NCBI GenBank assembly: GCA_019695185.1 | Contig: JAIBAN010000023.1 | Span: 1-64,000 of the forward strand | Origin: Blastocatellia bacterium | GTDB taxonomy: Bacteria > Acidobacteriota > Blastocatellia > Chloracidobacteriales > Chloracidobacteriaceae | Direction of reading: 5' to 3' | Length of the DNA stretch: 64,000 bases | Part shown: positions 44,988 to 54,927 of the stretch, piece after piece | Numbering within the stretch: position 1 is the first letter of the stretch | How the letters are laid out: each line of letters begins with the position of its first letter | The notes under the pieces: model-generated | What the model saw: the letters and a program-made list of their open reading frames with translations, nothing else | Told to the model about the DNA's origin: nothing | The model's database searches: none | Translations under genes and position numbers: made by a program

Positions 44988-45581
44988 TTGCCGCCTTTCC
45001 GGGTTTTTAGAGCAGGCTGGGAAATTTGGAATGCGGGGACTTGTCACGGCATTCCAAATTTCCAAATCCGCCGTTCTGGAGAGGCGAGCCGGTCTATGGT
45101 GGCAGGCCGGGGCGGGTGTCGGTTGGAGGCCGAAACCCATCTGGCTAAACCGGGCCTTTTTCCTCTTTTTCCAATCCTGCAAACGCTTTGTAGGACTTGC
45201 CTTTAACCTCAGGAAAAAGGCCCTTCATTGGAAAAAAATCTTTGCCACACGAAAAGTTTATGATATATGCTGGAAAGTTAAGGTCATAATGACGCTACGA
45301 TTATGGCCGCGACGCCTGCGCTGCAGGTACAAAATCCGGATTTCCCCCCGGTCGCACATTAAGCTTTCACGTGAGTTTTTTTATTGTGAGCACGGTGCTT
45401 TCCTGGTACCGAACACCCCCAAGCAAGCCGGTGTTCAGGGGCTTTGGGGCTGTGTGTACAGGTGGGGTAAAACCGTTCGCATCGTGCAATCTTTGAATTT
45501 TGCCAAAGTTCGACCGGGTTTGATTGAGGGTGTTTTCACCTTTTCACCCGGCCCGTCACAACGAGAAAGGCAGACTTTCGT
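44988..45581. other. Long gene-free leader before the ACIII operon
   Basis: 594 bp with no gene I can support; the open frame through it continues out of frame into actA and has no family match by eye. It holds the inverted repeat at 45020-45063 and a weak stem ACACC/GGTGT near 45413-45435. It should contain the act promoter. Confidence 0.55.
45020..45063. repeat. Inverted repeat of the GGGGACTTGTCAC family
   Basis: Perfect 15-bp arms GGAAATTTGGAATGC / GCATTCCAAATTTCC with loop GGGGACTTGTCACG. The arm plus loop nearly repeat the sequence at 11619-11645, so it is a second, shorter copy. Confidence 0.85.
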
Positions 45582-46334
45582 ATGGCGCAAATCTTTCACC
45601 GCAGTATGAATTCGGTGGCGAAGATGAGCATTGTCGGCGCAGCCATTGTGGCTGCCACACTTGGGTATTCCATGTGGATTCTGGTGAAGTCACCGTTGGT
45701 GACCAACCAGTACATTTCCCAACCGCAACCCGTGCAGTTTTCGCACGAGCACCATTACACAGGGTTGGGGATTGATTGCCGGTATTGCCACACTTCGGTC
45801 GAAAATTCCTCTTTTGCCAATATTCCGCCGACTTCGACCTGCATGAACTGCCATTCCCAAATCTGGTATCAGAGCCCGATTCTGGAGCCGGTCCGGGCCA
45901 GTTGGCGCTCCGGCAAGCCGCTGGAATGGAACCGGGTGCATAACCTTGCCGATTTTGTCTATTTCAACCACAGCATCCACGTCAACAAAGGGATCGGGTG
46001 CGTTTCCTGTCACGGGCGGGTGGATAAAATGCAACTTATCCACAAAGCGGAACCGATGACGATGGAATGGTGTTTGACCTGTCACCGCAATCCGGAAAAG
46101 TTCATTCGTCCGAAAGATCAGGTGGTGAACTTTACCTGGGAAGCTCCGGACCCGAACGAGCCTGCCGGTGGCAAAGGGCAACACGGCGAAGGTCCCGTCA
46201 CCCGCGAGATGAAAGGTGGCGAAAAAGCCGTTCAAATGGAAGCCAATCAAGTTGCACTCGGCAAGAAACTGCTGGCCGAATACAAGATTCCGAGCACGCG
46301 CCATTTGACGAGCTGCTCGACGTGTCATCGTTAA
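45582..46334 (+). CDS. actA: ACIII subunit ActA, pentaheme cytochrome c
   Basis: 250 aa. One N-terminal membrane anchor (IVGAAIVAATLGYSMWI) and five CxxCH sites (CRYCH, CMNCH, CVSCH, CLTCH, CSTCH) plus extra His ligands. Five hemes and the downstream MoCo-like and NrfD-like genes define alternative complex III, which oxidises menaquinol and reduces cytochrome c or feeds the oxidase directly. First gene of the cluster; 28 bp to actB. Confidence 0.93.
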   Translation: MAQIFHRSMNSVAKMSIVGAAIVAATLGYSMWILVKSPLVTNQYISQPQPVQFSHEHHYTGLGIDCRYCHTSVENSSFANIPPTSTCMNCHSQIWYQSPILEPVRASWRSGKPLEWNRVHNLADFVYFNHSIHVNKGIGCVSCHGRVDKMQLIHKAEPMTMEWCLTCHRNPEKFIRPKDQVVNFTWEAPDPNEPAGGKGQHGEGPVTREMKGGEKAVQMEANQVALGKKLLAEYKIPSTRHLTSCSTCHR

Positions 46335-46362
46335 GGTTATTTTTTCAAGCCAAACACACCCT

Positions 46363-49300
46363 ATGAATGACCAGAACCAGAAACTGACTTACGCAACCCT
46401 TCGCACCAAATTGGACGGGCACAAAGGCCGCACATTCTGGAAAAGCATTGACGAAGTGGTTGATTCCGATGACTTTTTAGCGGCTGTCGAACAGGAATAC
46501 CCTTCCCAGTCGGCCCTCCTGGGCGATCCTATCAATCGCCGCAAGTTTATGAAAATCATGGGGGCGTCGTTTGCGCTCGCCGGTTTGACTGCCTGCGGCG
46601 TGGCTGCTCCGGAAGACAAAATCGTGCCCTATGTCAAGGCACCGGAAAATATGGTGCCGGGCAAAACGCTTCAATTTGCCACCGGACTGACGCTGGGCGG
46701 TGTTTCCAAGGGCGTTTTGGTGACCAGCTACATGGGCCGTCCGATCAAAATCGAAGGCAACCCGGACCATCCGGCCAGCCTTGGGGCCACGGACGCGTTT
46801 ACCCAGGCTGCGCTGCTTGGCCTCTATGACCCGGACCGGTCCCAGGCGGTACGTTACTTTGGAGAAATTCGGCCTTGGGATGTTTTTTCGACCAATTTCC
46901 GGACGGCCCTGGCCGAGCAGAAGAAAAAGCAGGGAGCCGGAATCAGAATCCTCACCGAAAACGTCACCTCCCCGACCATTGGCTGGCAGTTCCAGCAAAT
47001 CCAAAAAGACTTCCCCCAAGCCAAATGGCATCAATACGAACCAGCCAACCGGGACCATTTCTACGAAGGCATGAAGGTGGCCTTTGGTTCCTATACGGAC
47101 GCGGTTTATCAGTTTGACAAGGCTGACGTGGTGCTGGCGCTCGAAGCGGACTTTTTGACGACGGGTGCCGGAGCCGTGCGCTATACGCGTGACTTTATGT
47201 CCAAGCGCAAAATCCGCGAAGGCAAAAAGGAAATGAACCGGTTGTATGTGGCGGAAAGCATGCCCTCCAGCACCGGGGCCGTTTCCGACCACCGACTGCC
47301 GCTCAAATCCAGTGACATTGAAACCGTTGCCCGTGCGGTGGCTGCCCAGTTGGGCGTCAATGTCGGTTCCGCGCCGGTGCTGGAAGCCACGCTTTCAAAA
47401 TGGGTCGAGGCTGCTGTCAAAGACCTGAAAGCTCATAAGGGGGCCTGTCTGGTGGTGGCCGGCGACCATCAACCGCCTGTGGTGCATGCCTTAGTCCAGG
47501 CCATTAACCAGAACCTGGAAAATGTGGGCAAGACCGTGACCTACATCGAACCGGTTGAAACCAGTCCGGTCAACCAGCTTGAATCACTCAAGCAACTGGT
47601 CACGGACATCAACAGTGGGGCGGTGGAACTGCTTCTGATCGTGGGCGGGAACCCGGTGTACAACGCACCGGTTGATTTCAAATTTGAAGAGGCCATGAAA
47701 AAGGTGAAAATGTGCATTCACCTGAGCCTTTATCACGATGAAACCTCCCATCTGGCCCACTGGCACATTCCCCAAACGCATGAACTGGAAAACTGGTCCG
47801 ACGCCCGTGCTTACGAAGGCACGGTCAATATCATCCAGCCACTGATTGCACCGCTCTACAAAGAAACCAAATCGCTCCACGAAATCCTGGCCATGTTTAC
47901 CGAGGCGTTCAACCAGTCGCCCTACAGTCTGGTCCGCGATTACTGGCGGACGCAAAAAACGACCGGCGATTTTGAATCCTTCTGGCGCAAAGCCCTGCAT
48001 GACGGAGTGGTGCCCGAAACCGCCCGCCCGGCCAAAACCGTGGCGCTCCAGATGGACAAAGTCACCGCCGAAGCCGCCAAACCGGCAGCCGCCAGTGGCG
48101 GGAAAAAGGAACTGCACCTCCAGGCTTGCCACGGGGTCTATGACGGTCGGTTTGCCAACAACGGCTGGTTGCAGGAACTGCCCAAGCCGCTGACCAAACT
48201 AACCTGGGACAATGCCGCGTTGATGAGCTGGGAAACCGCCCAAGGGTTTGGCGTGGCCAATGAGGATTTGGTCGAATTGACCTTCAAGGGCCGCAAAATG
48301 CGGGTTCCGGTGTGGATTGTTCCGGGACATGCCAAGGATTCCGTGACGGTTCATCTGGGCTATGGCCGGACCAAAGCCGGGCATGTGGCGGAAGGTGCCG
48401 GGTTCAACGCCTACGCTTTGCGCTCTTCCACTGAAATGTGGGGTGGCGCAGACCTCTCCGTGAGTAAAGTCGGTGAGCGGTACGAGCTGGCCTGCACACA
48501 GGAACACTTTGATATGAACGGCGGTCGGATGGACGAGCAGCACGACCGCGAAATCATCCGCGTTGGAACCTTGGAAGAGTACAAAAAGAAGCCGGATTTC
48601 GCCCAGGAAGACGTTGACAAACCCGGCCATGACCCACTGACCCTGTTTGGCAATGACCATCCCTACACAGGGCGAGCCTGGGGATTGGCAATTGACACCA
48701 GTCTTTGCACCGGCTGCAATGCCTGTGTGGTGGCCTGTGTGGCGGAAAACAACTCGCCCGTGGTGGGCAAGGACCAGGTGCGGCGCGGACGCGAAATGCA
48801 GTGGATCCGGATTGACCAGTATTTTTCAGGCGACATTGCCGCTCCGCAAATCCATCACCAGCCGGTGATGTGCCAGCATTGTGAGGCTGCCCCCTGCGAA
48901 GTGGTCTGCCCCGTGGCAGCCACCACCCACAGCACCGAGGGCATCAACGAGATGACCTACAACCGGTGCATCGGGACGAAATACTGTTCCAACAACTGTC
49001 CCTACAAAGTCCGCCGATTTAACTTCCTGGCTTATCAGGACTTTGACACACCGGTCATTCAACTGGGCCGCAATCCGAACGTCACGGTTCGCAGCCGCGG
49101 GGTCATGGAAAAATGTACCTTCTGCGTCCAGCGGGTGAACGCTGCCCGGATTGAAGCCGAAAAGGAAAACCGTCCGATTGCCGACGGTGAAATCAAAACT
49201 GCCTGTCAGCAGGTCTGCCCGGCGGAAGCGATTGTTTTTGGCGACCTCAACGACAAAACCAGCCGGGTGGCCAAACTTAAGGCGGAACCGACCGGTTACG

Positions 49301-49416
49301 GGTTGCTGGGTGAACTCAACACCCGCCCACGGGTCAATTATCTGGCGACGATTCGCAATCCAAACTCAGAGCTTGGCGGCGGTGGTGGCGGACACCACGG
49401 CGGCGGTCACGAGTAA
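46363..49416 (+). CDS. actB: ACIII subunit ActB, iron-sulfur/molybdopterin-like
   Basis: 1017 aa. N-terminal Tat-like RRKFMKIMGASFALAGLTAC (RR near residue 63) with lipobox. A large molybdopterin-oxidoreductase-like part (about 80-740) is followed by a C-terminal ferredoxin part with CTGCNACVVAC, CQHCEAAPCEVVCP, CIGTKYCSNNCPYKVRRF and ACQQVCPAEA. Known ActB lacks molybdopterin and carries three 4Fe-4S and one 3Fe-4S cluster. It is the electron-transfer core of ACIII. The C-terminal tail is Gly/His-rich. Confidence 0.94.
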   Translation: MNDQNQKLTYATLRTKLDGHKGRTFWKSIDEVVDSDDFLAAVEQEYPSQSALLGDPINRRKFMKIMGASFALAGLTACGVAAPEDKIVPYVKAPENMVPGKTLQFATGLTLGGVSKGVLVTSYMGRPIKIEGNPDHPASLGATDAFTQAALLGLYDPDRSQAVRYFGEIRPWDVFSTNFRTALAEQKKKQGAGIRILTENVTSPTIGWQFQQIQKDFPQAKWHQYEPANRDHFYEGMKVAFGSYTDAVYQFDKADVVLALEADFLTTGAGAVRYTRDFMSKRKIREGKKEMNRLYVAESMPSSTGAVSDHRLPLKSSDIETVARAVAAQLGVNVGSAPVLEATLSKWVEAAVKDLKAHKGACLVVAGDHQPPVVHALVQAINQNLENVGKTVTYIEPVETSPVNQLESLKQLVTDINSGAVELLLIVGGNPVYNAPVDFKFEEAMKKVKMCIHLSLYHDETSHLAHWHIPQTHELENWSDARAYEGTVNIIQPLIAPLYKETKSLHEILAMFTEAFNQSPYSLVRDYWRTQKTTGDFESFWRKALHDGVVPETARPAKTVALQMDKVTAEAAKPAAASGGKKELHLQACHGVYDGRFANNGWLQELPKPLTKLTWDNAALMSWETAQGFGVANEDLVELTFKGRKMRVPVWIVPGHAKDSVTVHLGYGRTKAGHVAEGAGFNAYALRSSTEMWGGADLSVSKVGERYELACTQEHFDMNGGRMDEQHDREIIRVGTLEEYKKKPDFAQEDVDKPGHDPLTLFGNDHPYTGRAWGLAIDTSLCTGCNACVVACVAENNSPVVGKDQVRRGREMQWIRIDQYFSGDIAAPQIHHQPVMCQHCEAAPCEVVCPVAATTHSTEGINEMTYNRCIGTKYCSNNCPYKVRRFNFLAYQDFDTPVIQLGRNPNVTVRSRGVMEKCTFCVQRVNAARIEAEKENRPIADGEIKTACQQVCPAEAIVFGDLNDKTSRVAKLKAEPTGYGLLGELNTRPRVNYLATIRNPNSELGGGGGGHHGGGHE

Positions 49417-49494
49417 GCAGATTGGTCAGTACCGCCTGCGGCAGCGGGCGGCTTCAATGGTACTGACTCTTCAAGATGAAAGGCATGTACGCGC

Positions 49495-50937
49495 ATGGCT
49501 GATGCAGCACTTGAGAAAAACCCAATGAGCGGCAGGTTTGATAGCGAGCAGATTCCTGTCGATAAGCACGGAATGATTCCGGTGATTGCGGACGGGCACG
49601 ACCTGGAGTCGGTGACTGAAAAAGTCACGGCCATTGTGCTGACCGAACCCCAGAAAACACCCAAGGGCTGGATTGCCGGGTTTTTTGTGGCGTTCTGTCT
49701 GCTCAACGTGTTGATGGTCGCCCTGGGATATCTGGTCTTCAAAGGGGTCGGTATCTGGGGGATCAACATTCCGGTCGGCTGGGGCTTTGACATCGTCAAT
49801 TTCGTGTGGTGGATCGGTATCGGTCACGCTGGAACCCTGATTTCAGCGATTTTGCTGCTCTTCAAACAGCAATGGCGGACTTCCATCAACCGGTTTGCCG
49901 AAGCCATGACCCTGTTTGCGGTGGCCAGCGCCGGTATTTTTCCGCTTTTCCACACCGGGCGTCCCTGGTATGCCTACTTTATGTTCCCGCAGGTGAACTC
50001 GCTGGGGATGTGGATGCCGCAGTTTCGCAGTCCGCTCCTGTGGGACGTGTTTGCCGTTTCGACCTATGGCAGTGTCTCGCTCATCTTTTGGTATGTCGGT
50101 CTGATTCCCGACTTGGCGGCCTTACGTGACCGCACCAAAAATCAACTACTGCGGGTCATTTACGGCATGCTCTCAATGGGGTGGCGCGGATCGGCCCGCC
50201 ACTGGAACCGCTACGAATCCATTTACATGATCCTGGCCGGGCTTTCGACTCCGCTGGTGCTTTCGGTGCATACTATCGTGTCGTTCGACTTTGCCGTTGG
50301 TATCATTCCGGGCTGGCACTCGACCGTTTTTCCGCCCTACTTTGTGGCCGGGGCCATTTATTCGGGATTTGCGATGGTGCTCACGCTCATGATTCCAATG
50401 CGCTGGTTCTATGGCCTGAAAGACCTGATCACCATGCGCCACATTGATAACATGGCCAAAATTCTGTTGGTCACGGGTTCGATGGTGTTTTACGCCTACC
50501 TGACCGAAATCTTTTATGCCTGGTACAGCGCGAGCGAATTTGAATGGTACATGATGAAGAACCGCATGACAGGACCCTACTGGTACATGTATGCCATGCT
50601 CATTATGTGCAACGGCATCACGCCGCAGTTCCTGTGGTTCAAGAAAATCCGCCAGAACGTGCCCCTTTTGTTTTGCATTTCCATTGTTGTCAATATCGGG
50701 ATGTGGCTGGAACGGTATGTGATTATCGTCGTCAGTCTGCATCGTGACTTCCTGCCGTCGTCGTGGGGGATGTACACCGGGACGATTTGGGACTGGTCGC
50801 TCTTTATCGGCACCATCGGCCAATTCCTCGCGCTGATTTTCCTCTTTTTGCGCGTGCTGCCGAGCATTTCGATTGCCGAAGTCCGACTCCTGCTCCCACA
50901 AGGCCAAGTGAAGGAGGCTCATCACCATGAAGCATGA
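49495..50937 (+). CDS. actC: ACIII subunit ActC, NrfD-like quinol-oxidising membrane protein
   Basis: 480 aa with about ten transmembrane helices of the NrfD/PsrC fold. Motifs include WWIGIGHAGTLISAILLLFKQQWRTSINR and FPLFHTGRPWYAYFMFP. It probably holds the quinol site of ACIII and part of the proton path. It overlaps actD by 11 bp. Confidence 0.92.
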   Translation: MADAALEKNPMSGRFDSEQIPVDKHGMIPVIADGHDLESVTEKVTAIVLTEPQKTPKGWIAGFFVAFCLLNVLMVALGYLVFKGVGIWGINIPVGWGFDIVNFVWWIGIGHAGTLISAILLLFKQQWRTSINRFAEAMTLFAVASAGIFPLFHTGRPWYAYFMFPQVNSLGMWMPQFRSPLLWDVFAVSTYGSVSLIFWYVGLIPDLAALRDRTKNQLLRVIYGMLSMGWRGSARHWNRYESIYMILAGLSTPLVLSVHTIVSFDFAVGIIPGWHSTVFPPYFVAGAIYSGFAMVLTLMIPMRWFYGLKDLITMRHIDNMAKILLVTGSMVFYAYLTEIFYAWYSASEFEWYMMKNRMTGPYWYMYAMLIMCNGITPQFLWFKKIRQNVPLLFCISIVVNIGMWLERYVIIVVSLHRDFLPSSWGMYTGTIWDWSLFIGTIGQFLALIFLFLRVLPSISIAEVRLLLPQGQVKEAHHHEA

Positions 50938-51472
50938 AGAAGCGCCGCAACTCTTTGGGTTGCTGGCCGAATTTGATTCGGCGGACGATTTGACGAATGC
51001 GACCAAGGCGGTCTATGACGCCGGTTACCGCAAAATCGACGCCTATACGCCGTTCCCCTGCGAACCGGTGATGGAAGCCATGCATGTGCATCACAACTGG
51101 GTGCCGCTGATTGTGCTGGTGATGGGCATCATCGGTGGTTCGACCGGTTTTGCGATGCAATACTGGGGGTCGGTCATTCACTATCCGTGGAACATCGGGA
51201 ACCGGCCTTTCTATAGTTGGCCGGCCTTTATCCCAGTGACGTTTGAATTAACGGTGCTCTTTGCCGCGTTTTCGGGCGTGATTGGGATGTTGCTGCTGAA
51301 CGGCCTGCCCCAGCCCTATCATCCGCTCTTTAACGTGGAGCAGTTTGAACGGGCGTCACAGGACGGATTCTTTTTGGCTGTCGAAGCCACGGACCCGAAA
51401 TTCGACCATGCCGAGACCAAGAAGTTTTTGGAATCGCTCCACCCGAAAGAGGTGTTTGATGTTGAGCCGTAA
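50927..51472 (+). CDS. actD: ACIII subunit ActD (DUF3341)
   Basis: 181 aa, DUF3341 family: LLAEFDSADDLTNATKAVYDAGYRKIDAYTPFP then two membrane helices (VPLIVLVMGIIGGSTGF and FIPVTFELTVLFAAFSGVIGM). A membrane-bound ACIII subunit without known cofactor. It overlaps actC and actE, so translation is coupled. Confidence 0.92.
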   Translation: MKHEEAPQLFGLLAEFDSADDLTNATKAVYDAGYRKIDAYTPFPCEPVMEAMHVHHNWVPLIVLVMGIIGGSTGFAMQYWGSVIHYPWNIGNRPFYSWPAFIPVTFELTVLFAAFSGVIGMLLLNGLPQPYHPLFNVEQFERASQDGFFLAVEATDPKFDHAETKKFLESLHPKEVFDVEP

Positions 51473-52100
51473 CCGTGAGCAGGGGAAGGCGCGGAATGCG
51501 GTGCGCCTCCTGAAACTGAGTTGTCTTTGCGTGCTTTTGGCACTGGCCGTGGGTTGCCGGCAGCAGATGGCGGACCAGCCACGGTTTCAGCCATTGCAAA
51601 AGAGCACCTTTTTTGAAGATGGAGCCTCCTCTCGGCCCCTGGTGGCGGGGACGGTCGCCCGTGGCATGCTGCACGAAGACCGCCACCTCTACGAAGGCAA
51701 AATCGGTGAGCTCTTCGCTCCTGATTTTCCGGAGCCGGTAACGAAGGAAACACTCCAGCGGGGAAAAGACCGCTACCAGATTTATTGTTCGATGTGTCAC
51801 GGCTATTCCGGTCACGCCGATGGGATGGTGGTTCAGCGGGGGTTCAGTCCGCCGCCCTCCTTCCATGATGAGGCGACCAGGAAGAAGCCGGTTGGTTATT
51901 ATTTTTCAGTCATTTCAAACGGTTTTGGGGCCATGGGCAGTTATTCGGCAGCAATTCCGGTGCGGGACCGATGGGCAATTGTCGCCTATATCCGCGCGCT
52001 GCAACTGAGCCAGAGTGCCAAAGCCGAAGACATTCCGGCTGAAGAGCGCAACAAGCCTGCCGAAGGGGCGAAACATGATGCCGGAGGAGCGCACAAATGA
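51459..52100 (+). CDS. actE: ACIII subunit ActE, monoheme cytochrome c lipoprotein
   Basis: 213 aa from ATG 51459, overlapping the actD end. Lipobox LALAVGC, one CSMCH heme site in YQIYCSMCHGYSGHADG, and the axial Met region NGFGAMGSYS. It passes electrons from ACIII to the oxidase. The tail is charged and Ala-rich. Confidence 0.92.
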   Translation: MLSRNREQGKARNAVRLLKLSCLCVLLALAVGCRQQMADQPRFQPLQKSTFFEDGASSRPLVAGTVARGMLHEDRHLYEGKIGELFAPDFPEPVTKETLQRGKDRYQIYCSMCHGYSGHADGMVVQRGFSPPPSFHDEATRKKPVGYYFSVISNGFGAMGSYSAAIPVRDRWAIVAYIRALQLSQSAKAEDIPAEERNKPAEGAKHDAGGAHK

Positions 52101-53284
52101 GTCAAGCTGGAGCACATAGTTCATCAAAATTCACGACCTCGTTCGCCAATATCGCGCTTGGACTCGGCGTGCTGGGGTTGCTTGGCTGTGCAGCCGGTTT
52201 TGTGACGGACCGGGCCGGTTTTATGTCCTCGTACTTGATTGGGTTTTTGTGGATGGCAGCCATTCCTTTGGGCAGCCTCTGCTGGCTCCAGATTCAGTAT
52301 TTGAGCGGTGGTAAATGGGGACTCATCGGACGGCGTCACTTTGAAGCAGCCGTCAAAACCCTGCCAATTGTGGGATTGCTGTTCATTCCCGTCATTATTG
52401 GATTGCACGACACCTTTGAATGGTCCCACGCGGACATCGTGGCCAAGGACCCGATTTTGCGCAACAAGGCCAAATATCTGGATCCTACGTTTTTTATCAT
52501 CCGCTATGTGGTGTATTTCGGCCTCTGGTCGCTGTTTGCTTTCGCACTCAATGCCTGGGCCCGCAAACAGGACCAACTCAAGGATATGCGCCTGAAGCCG
52601 CTGATGCACAATTTCAGCGGGTTGGGGCTGATGATGATGGCGTTGACGCTGACCTTTGCCTCCACCGACTGGATCATGTCGGTTGAGCCTCATTGGTTTT
52701 CGACCATGCTGCCGGTGATTTTTATGGCCACCTGCCTGCAAATGGGGATTTCCTGGTCGGTGGTGGTATTCAAAAATCTGAAGGATACCGAGCCCTACAA
52801 GAGCTCGCTCAAGAAAAACCAGCTCCATGACTATGGCAATCTGCTGCTGGCGATGACCATGTTCTGGACCTACTGCTCGTTTTCACAGCTTTTGATTACC
52901 TGGTCGGGCAACCTCCGGGAAGAAACCCCGTGGTACCTGAAACGACTTCACGGCGGTTACGAATGGGTCGCCCTGGCGCTGGTGGCGCTGCACTTCTTTG
53001 TCCCGTTCTTTGCACTGCTGATGAAGCCAATCAAACGCGACGCCAACAAACTGGTGTGGGTGGCGATGTGGCAAATGGCCTTTTGCTGGGTTGATTTCTT
53101 CTGGCTGATTAAGCCGGCCTTTACCGGCCATGGCAGTCACTCCGAACTGCACTTTTCCTTGTGGGATTTTGCGGCCCCGATTGGTTTGATGGGGCTGTGG
53201 ATCTGGCTTTACCTGGGCAACCTCAAGAAGAACCCGCTGTTGCCGGAGTACGACACCTATCTGGAGGATTTGCATCATGGGTAA
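52097..53284 (+). CDS. actF: ACIII subunit ActF, NrfD-like membrane protein
   Basis: 395 aa with about ten membrane helices; sequence such as FIIRYVVYFGLWSLFAFALN and TFASTDWIMSVEPHWFSTML is typical of quinol:cytochrome c oxidoreductase quinone-binding subunit 2. It starts with an ATGA overlap with actE. Confidence 0.92.
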   Translation: MSQAGAHSSSKFTTSFANIALGLGVLGLLGCAAGFVTDRAGFMSSYLIGFLWMAAIPLGSLCWLQIQYLSGGKWGLIGRRHFEAAVKTLPIVGLLFIPVIIGLHDTFEWSHADIVAKDPILRNKAKYLDPTFFIIRYVVYFGLWSLFAFALNAWARKQDQLKDMRLKPLMHNFSGLGLMMMALTLTFASTDWIMSVEPHWFSTMLPVIFMATCLQMGISWSVVVFKNLKDTEPYKSSLKKNQLHDYGNLLLAMTMFWTYCSFSQLLITWSGNLREETPWYLKRLHGGYEWVALALVALHFFVPFFALLMKPIKRDANKLVWVAMWQMAFCWVDFFWLIKPAFTGHGSHSELHFSLWDFAAPIGLMGLWIWLYLGNLKKNPLLPEYDTYLEDLHHG

Positions 53285-53891
53285 GACGCATCACGAAGAG
53301 CACCATGACGACATGAAAAACCCGGAAGTGAATTACGAGGTCCGGGATACCGACATCAAGTCGGTGTATTACGTGACCTTTATCTTTGTCGCGTTTGCCG
53401 CCATCGGGCCGTTTATTCTGTATGGTTTCTGGTGGATGTTCATGGCTTTTGTCCAGAAGACGGATTCGACAGTACCCCAAACCGGTCGTGACACCAAAGA
53501 AATGCGTCGCCTTGATACCGAGCCGATTTTGCAAGGGGTGGCACGTCCCCATACACCGGAAGCAAAACTGAATCCGGATGAAGATATGGGTATCTGGTCC
53601 GATAAGGAAGAGGCATATCTGAAATCCTACGGCCCAGCCAAACAGGGAAATGGGGCTTATCGGATTCCCATTGAAAAAGCGATGGAAAAAATGCTTGAAA
53701 AAGGATACCCGGTGAAGGTCGCAACCGTCGGCCAACCGGCAACGGGTGAGGGTGGCAGTGCAGCGCCGCCAGCCCCGGCGGCAACCCCGGCACCTGCTGC
53801 CCCGGCTGCGGCTCCGACCACTCCGACCACTCCGGCAGGGAAACCTGAAGAGAAAAAGCCGGAAGTTGCAAAACCAGCAGCCGGACACTAA
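53277..53891 (+). CDS. Small single-TM ACIII-associated protein
   Basis: 204 aa. His-rich N terminus (GKTHHEEHHDD), one membrane helix (VTFIFVAFAAIGPFILYGFWWMF), a soluble part, and a long Ala/Pro/Thr-rich C-terminal tail. It overlaps actF by 8 bp, so it is very likely an additional ACIII or supercomplex subunit. I know no function. Confidence 0.8.
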   Translation: MGKTHHEEHHDDMKNPEVNYEVRDTDIKSVYYVTFIFVAFAAIGPFILYGFWWMFMAFVQKTDSTVPQTGRDTKEMRRLDTEPILQGVARPHTPEAKLNPDEDMGIWSDKEEAYLKSYGPAKQGNGAYRIPIEKAMEKMLEKGYPVKVATVGQPATGEGGSAAPPAPAATPAPAAPAAAPTTPTTPAGKPEEKKPEVAKPAAGH

Positions 53892-53897
53892 ACACAT

Positions 53898-54040
53898 AAT
53901 TGAGAATGGAGCATTGAGAATTGAGACTGAATGCGAGGCTTTGAGGGAACCTGGCTCGGCAGGCGGTGCAACCGCCACATAGATGAAAAACAGCAAACAT
54001 TCATGCTCAATTCTCAATGCTCAATTCTCAATTCTCAATT
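53898..54040. repeat. Inverted heptamer array, unit GAATTGA with GCATTGA variant
   Basis: Left arm 53898-53925 and right arm 54006-54040. Both carry one GCATTGA variant flanked by GAATTGA. It separates the ACIII set from the SCO gene. Confidence 0.92.
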
Positions 54041-54049
54041 AGGAAGTTT

Positions 54050-54925
54050 ATGAAGTACAACCTAAGAGCAGTGGTTTTGGCTCTTGTCTGGTGGCTGGCC
54101 GTGACGGTTTCAGTCGGGGCACAAAATCCTCCAGCCCAGTCGTTTGAGGGGGGCAACCCAACTTCAGGCATAACCCGTGACGCACAGGCAGTTCTGGAAA
54201 AAGTCGGAATTGACCAGCACCTGAACGAACAGATTCCGCTCGACACTGAGTTCTTTGACCAAAATGGATACCGGGTCCAGTTACGACAGTATTTCGGGAA
54301 AAAGCCGGTCATTCTGGCTCCGGTTTATTATGCTTGTCCCAGTTTGTGCAATCAGGTATTGAACGGCGTGATGGGCAGTGCCATTCAAATGCCGGAATCT
54401 GCCGGGAAGGATTTTATTGTGCTGGTGGTCAGTTTTGACCCCCGCGAAAAACCGGAACTGGCATTTGGGAAGCGGCAGGCATATCTGAACCGATATAGCC
54501 GTCCCGGATCCGATAGCGGCTGGCAATTTCTGACGGGAACCGAAGCCAGCATTCAAAAATTGATGGGTTCCGTGGGGTTTCGCTATGCCTGGGATGACCG
54601 GACCAAGCAATTTGCCCATTCCAGCGCGATCATGGTGCTGACACCAGAGGGGCGTCTGTCACAGTATCTGTACGGGGTGGAATATCCGCCCAAAATGGTA
54701 AGCTCGGCCCTTTCGGTGGCCGGTTCAAATCATATCGGCAAGCCCGCCGATCAAATTTTGCTCTACTGTTTTCACTATGACCCGGCGACCGGGAAATATT
54801 CGGTCATTGCGGTGCGGGTCGTGCAGCTCTGCGGGCTGTTGACCCTGGTGGGGCTTGGCACGTTACTTTTCTTTTTGTTTCGGTCTGAACGCAGGGACCG
54901 GAAACTGACGGAACAGCGAGGTTAG
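54050..54925 (+). CDS. SCO1/SenC-family copper chaperone
   Basis: 291 aa from ATG 54050 (AGGAAG upstream). Signal sequence or anchor, then thioredoxin-like SCO domain with copper site YYACPSLCNQV and distal His in KQFAHSSAIMVL; a C-terminal membrane helix follows (VVQLCGLLTLVGLGTLLFFLF). It inserts copper into the CuA site of oxidase subunit II, encoded next, 2 bp downstream. Confidence 0.92.
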   Translation: MKYNLRAVVLALVWWLAVTVSVGAQNPPAQSFEGGNPTSGITRDAQAVLEKVGIDQHLNEQIPLDTEFFDQNGYRVQLRQYFGKKPVILAPVYYACPSLCNQVLNGVMGSAIQMPESAGKDFIVLVVSFDPREKPELAFGKRQAYLNRYSRPGSDSGWQFLTGTEASIQKLMGSVGFRYAWDDRTKQFAHSSAIMVLTPEGRLSQYLYGVEYPPKMVSSALSVAGSNHIGKPADQILLYCFHYDPATGKYSVIAVRVVQLCGLLTLVGLGTLLFFLFRSERRDRKLTEQRG

Positions 54926-54927
54926 CC

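Noticed and set aside
44854-45609. 251-codon open frame spanning the nitrilase end and the ACIII leader
   Set aside because: It overlaps the nitrilase gene and actA in other frames, crosses an inverted repeat, is rich in Arg/Trp without a recognisable domain, and has no ribosome-binding site.
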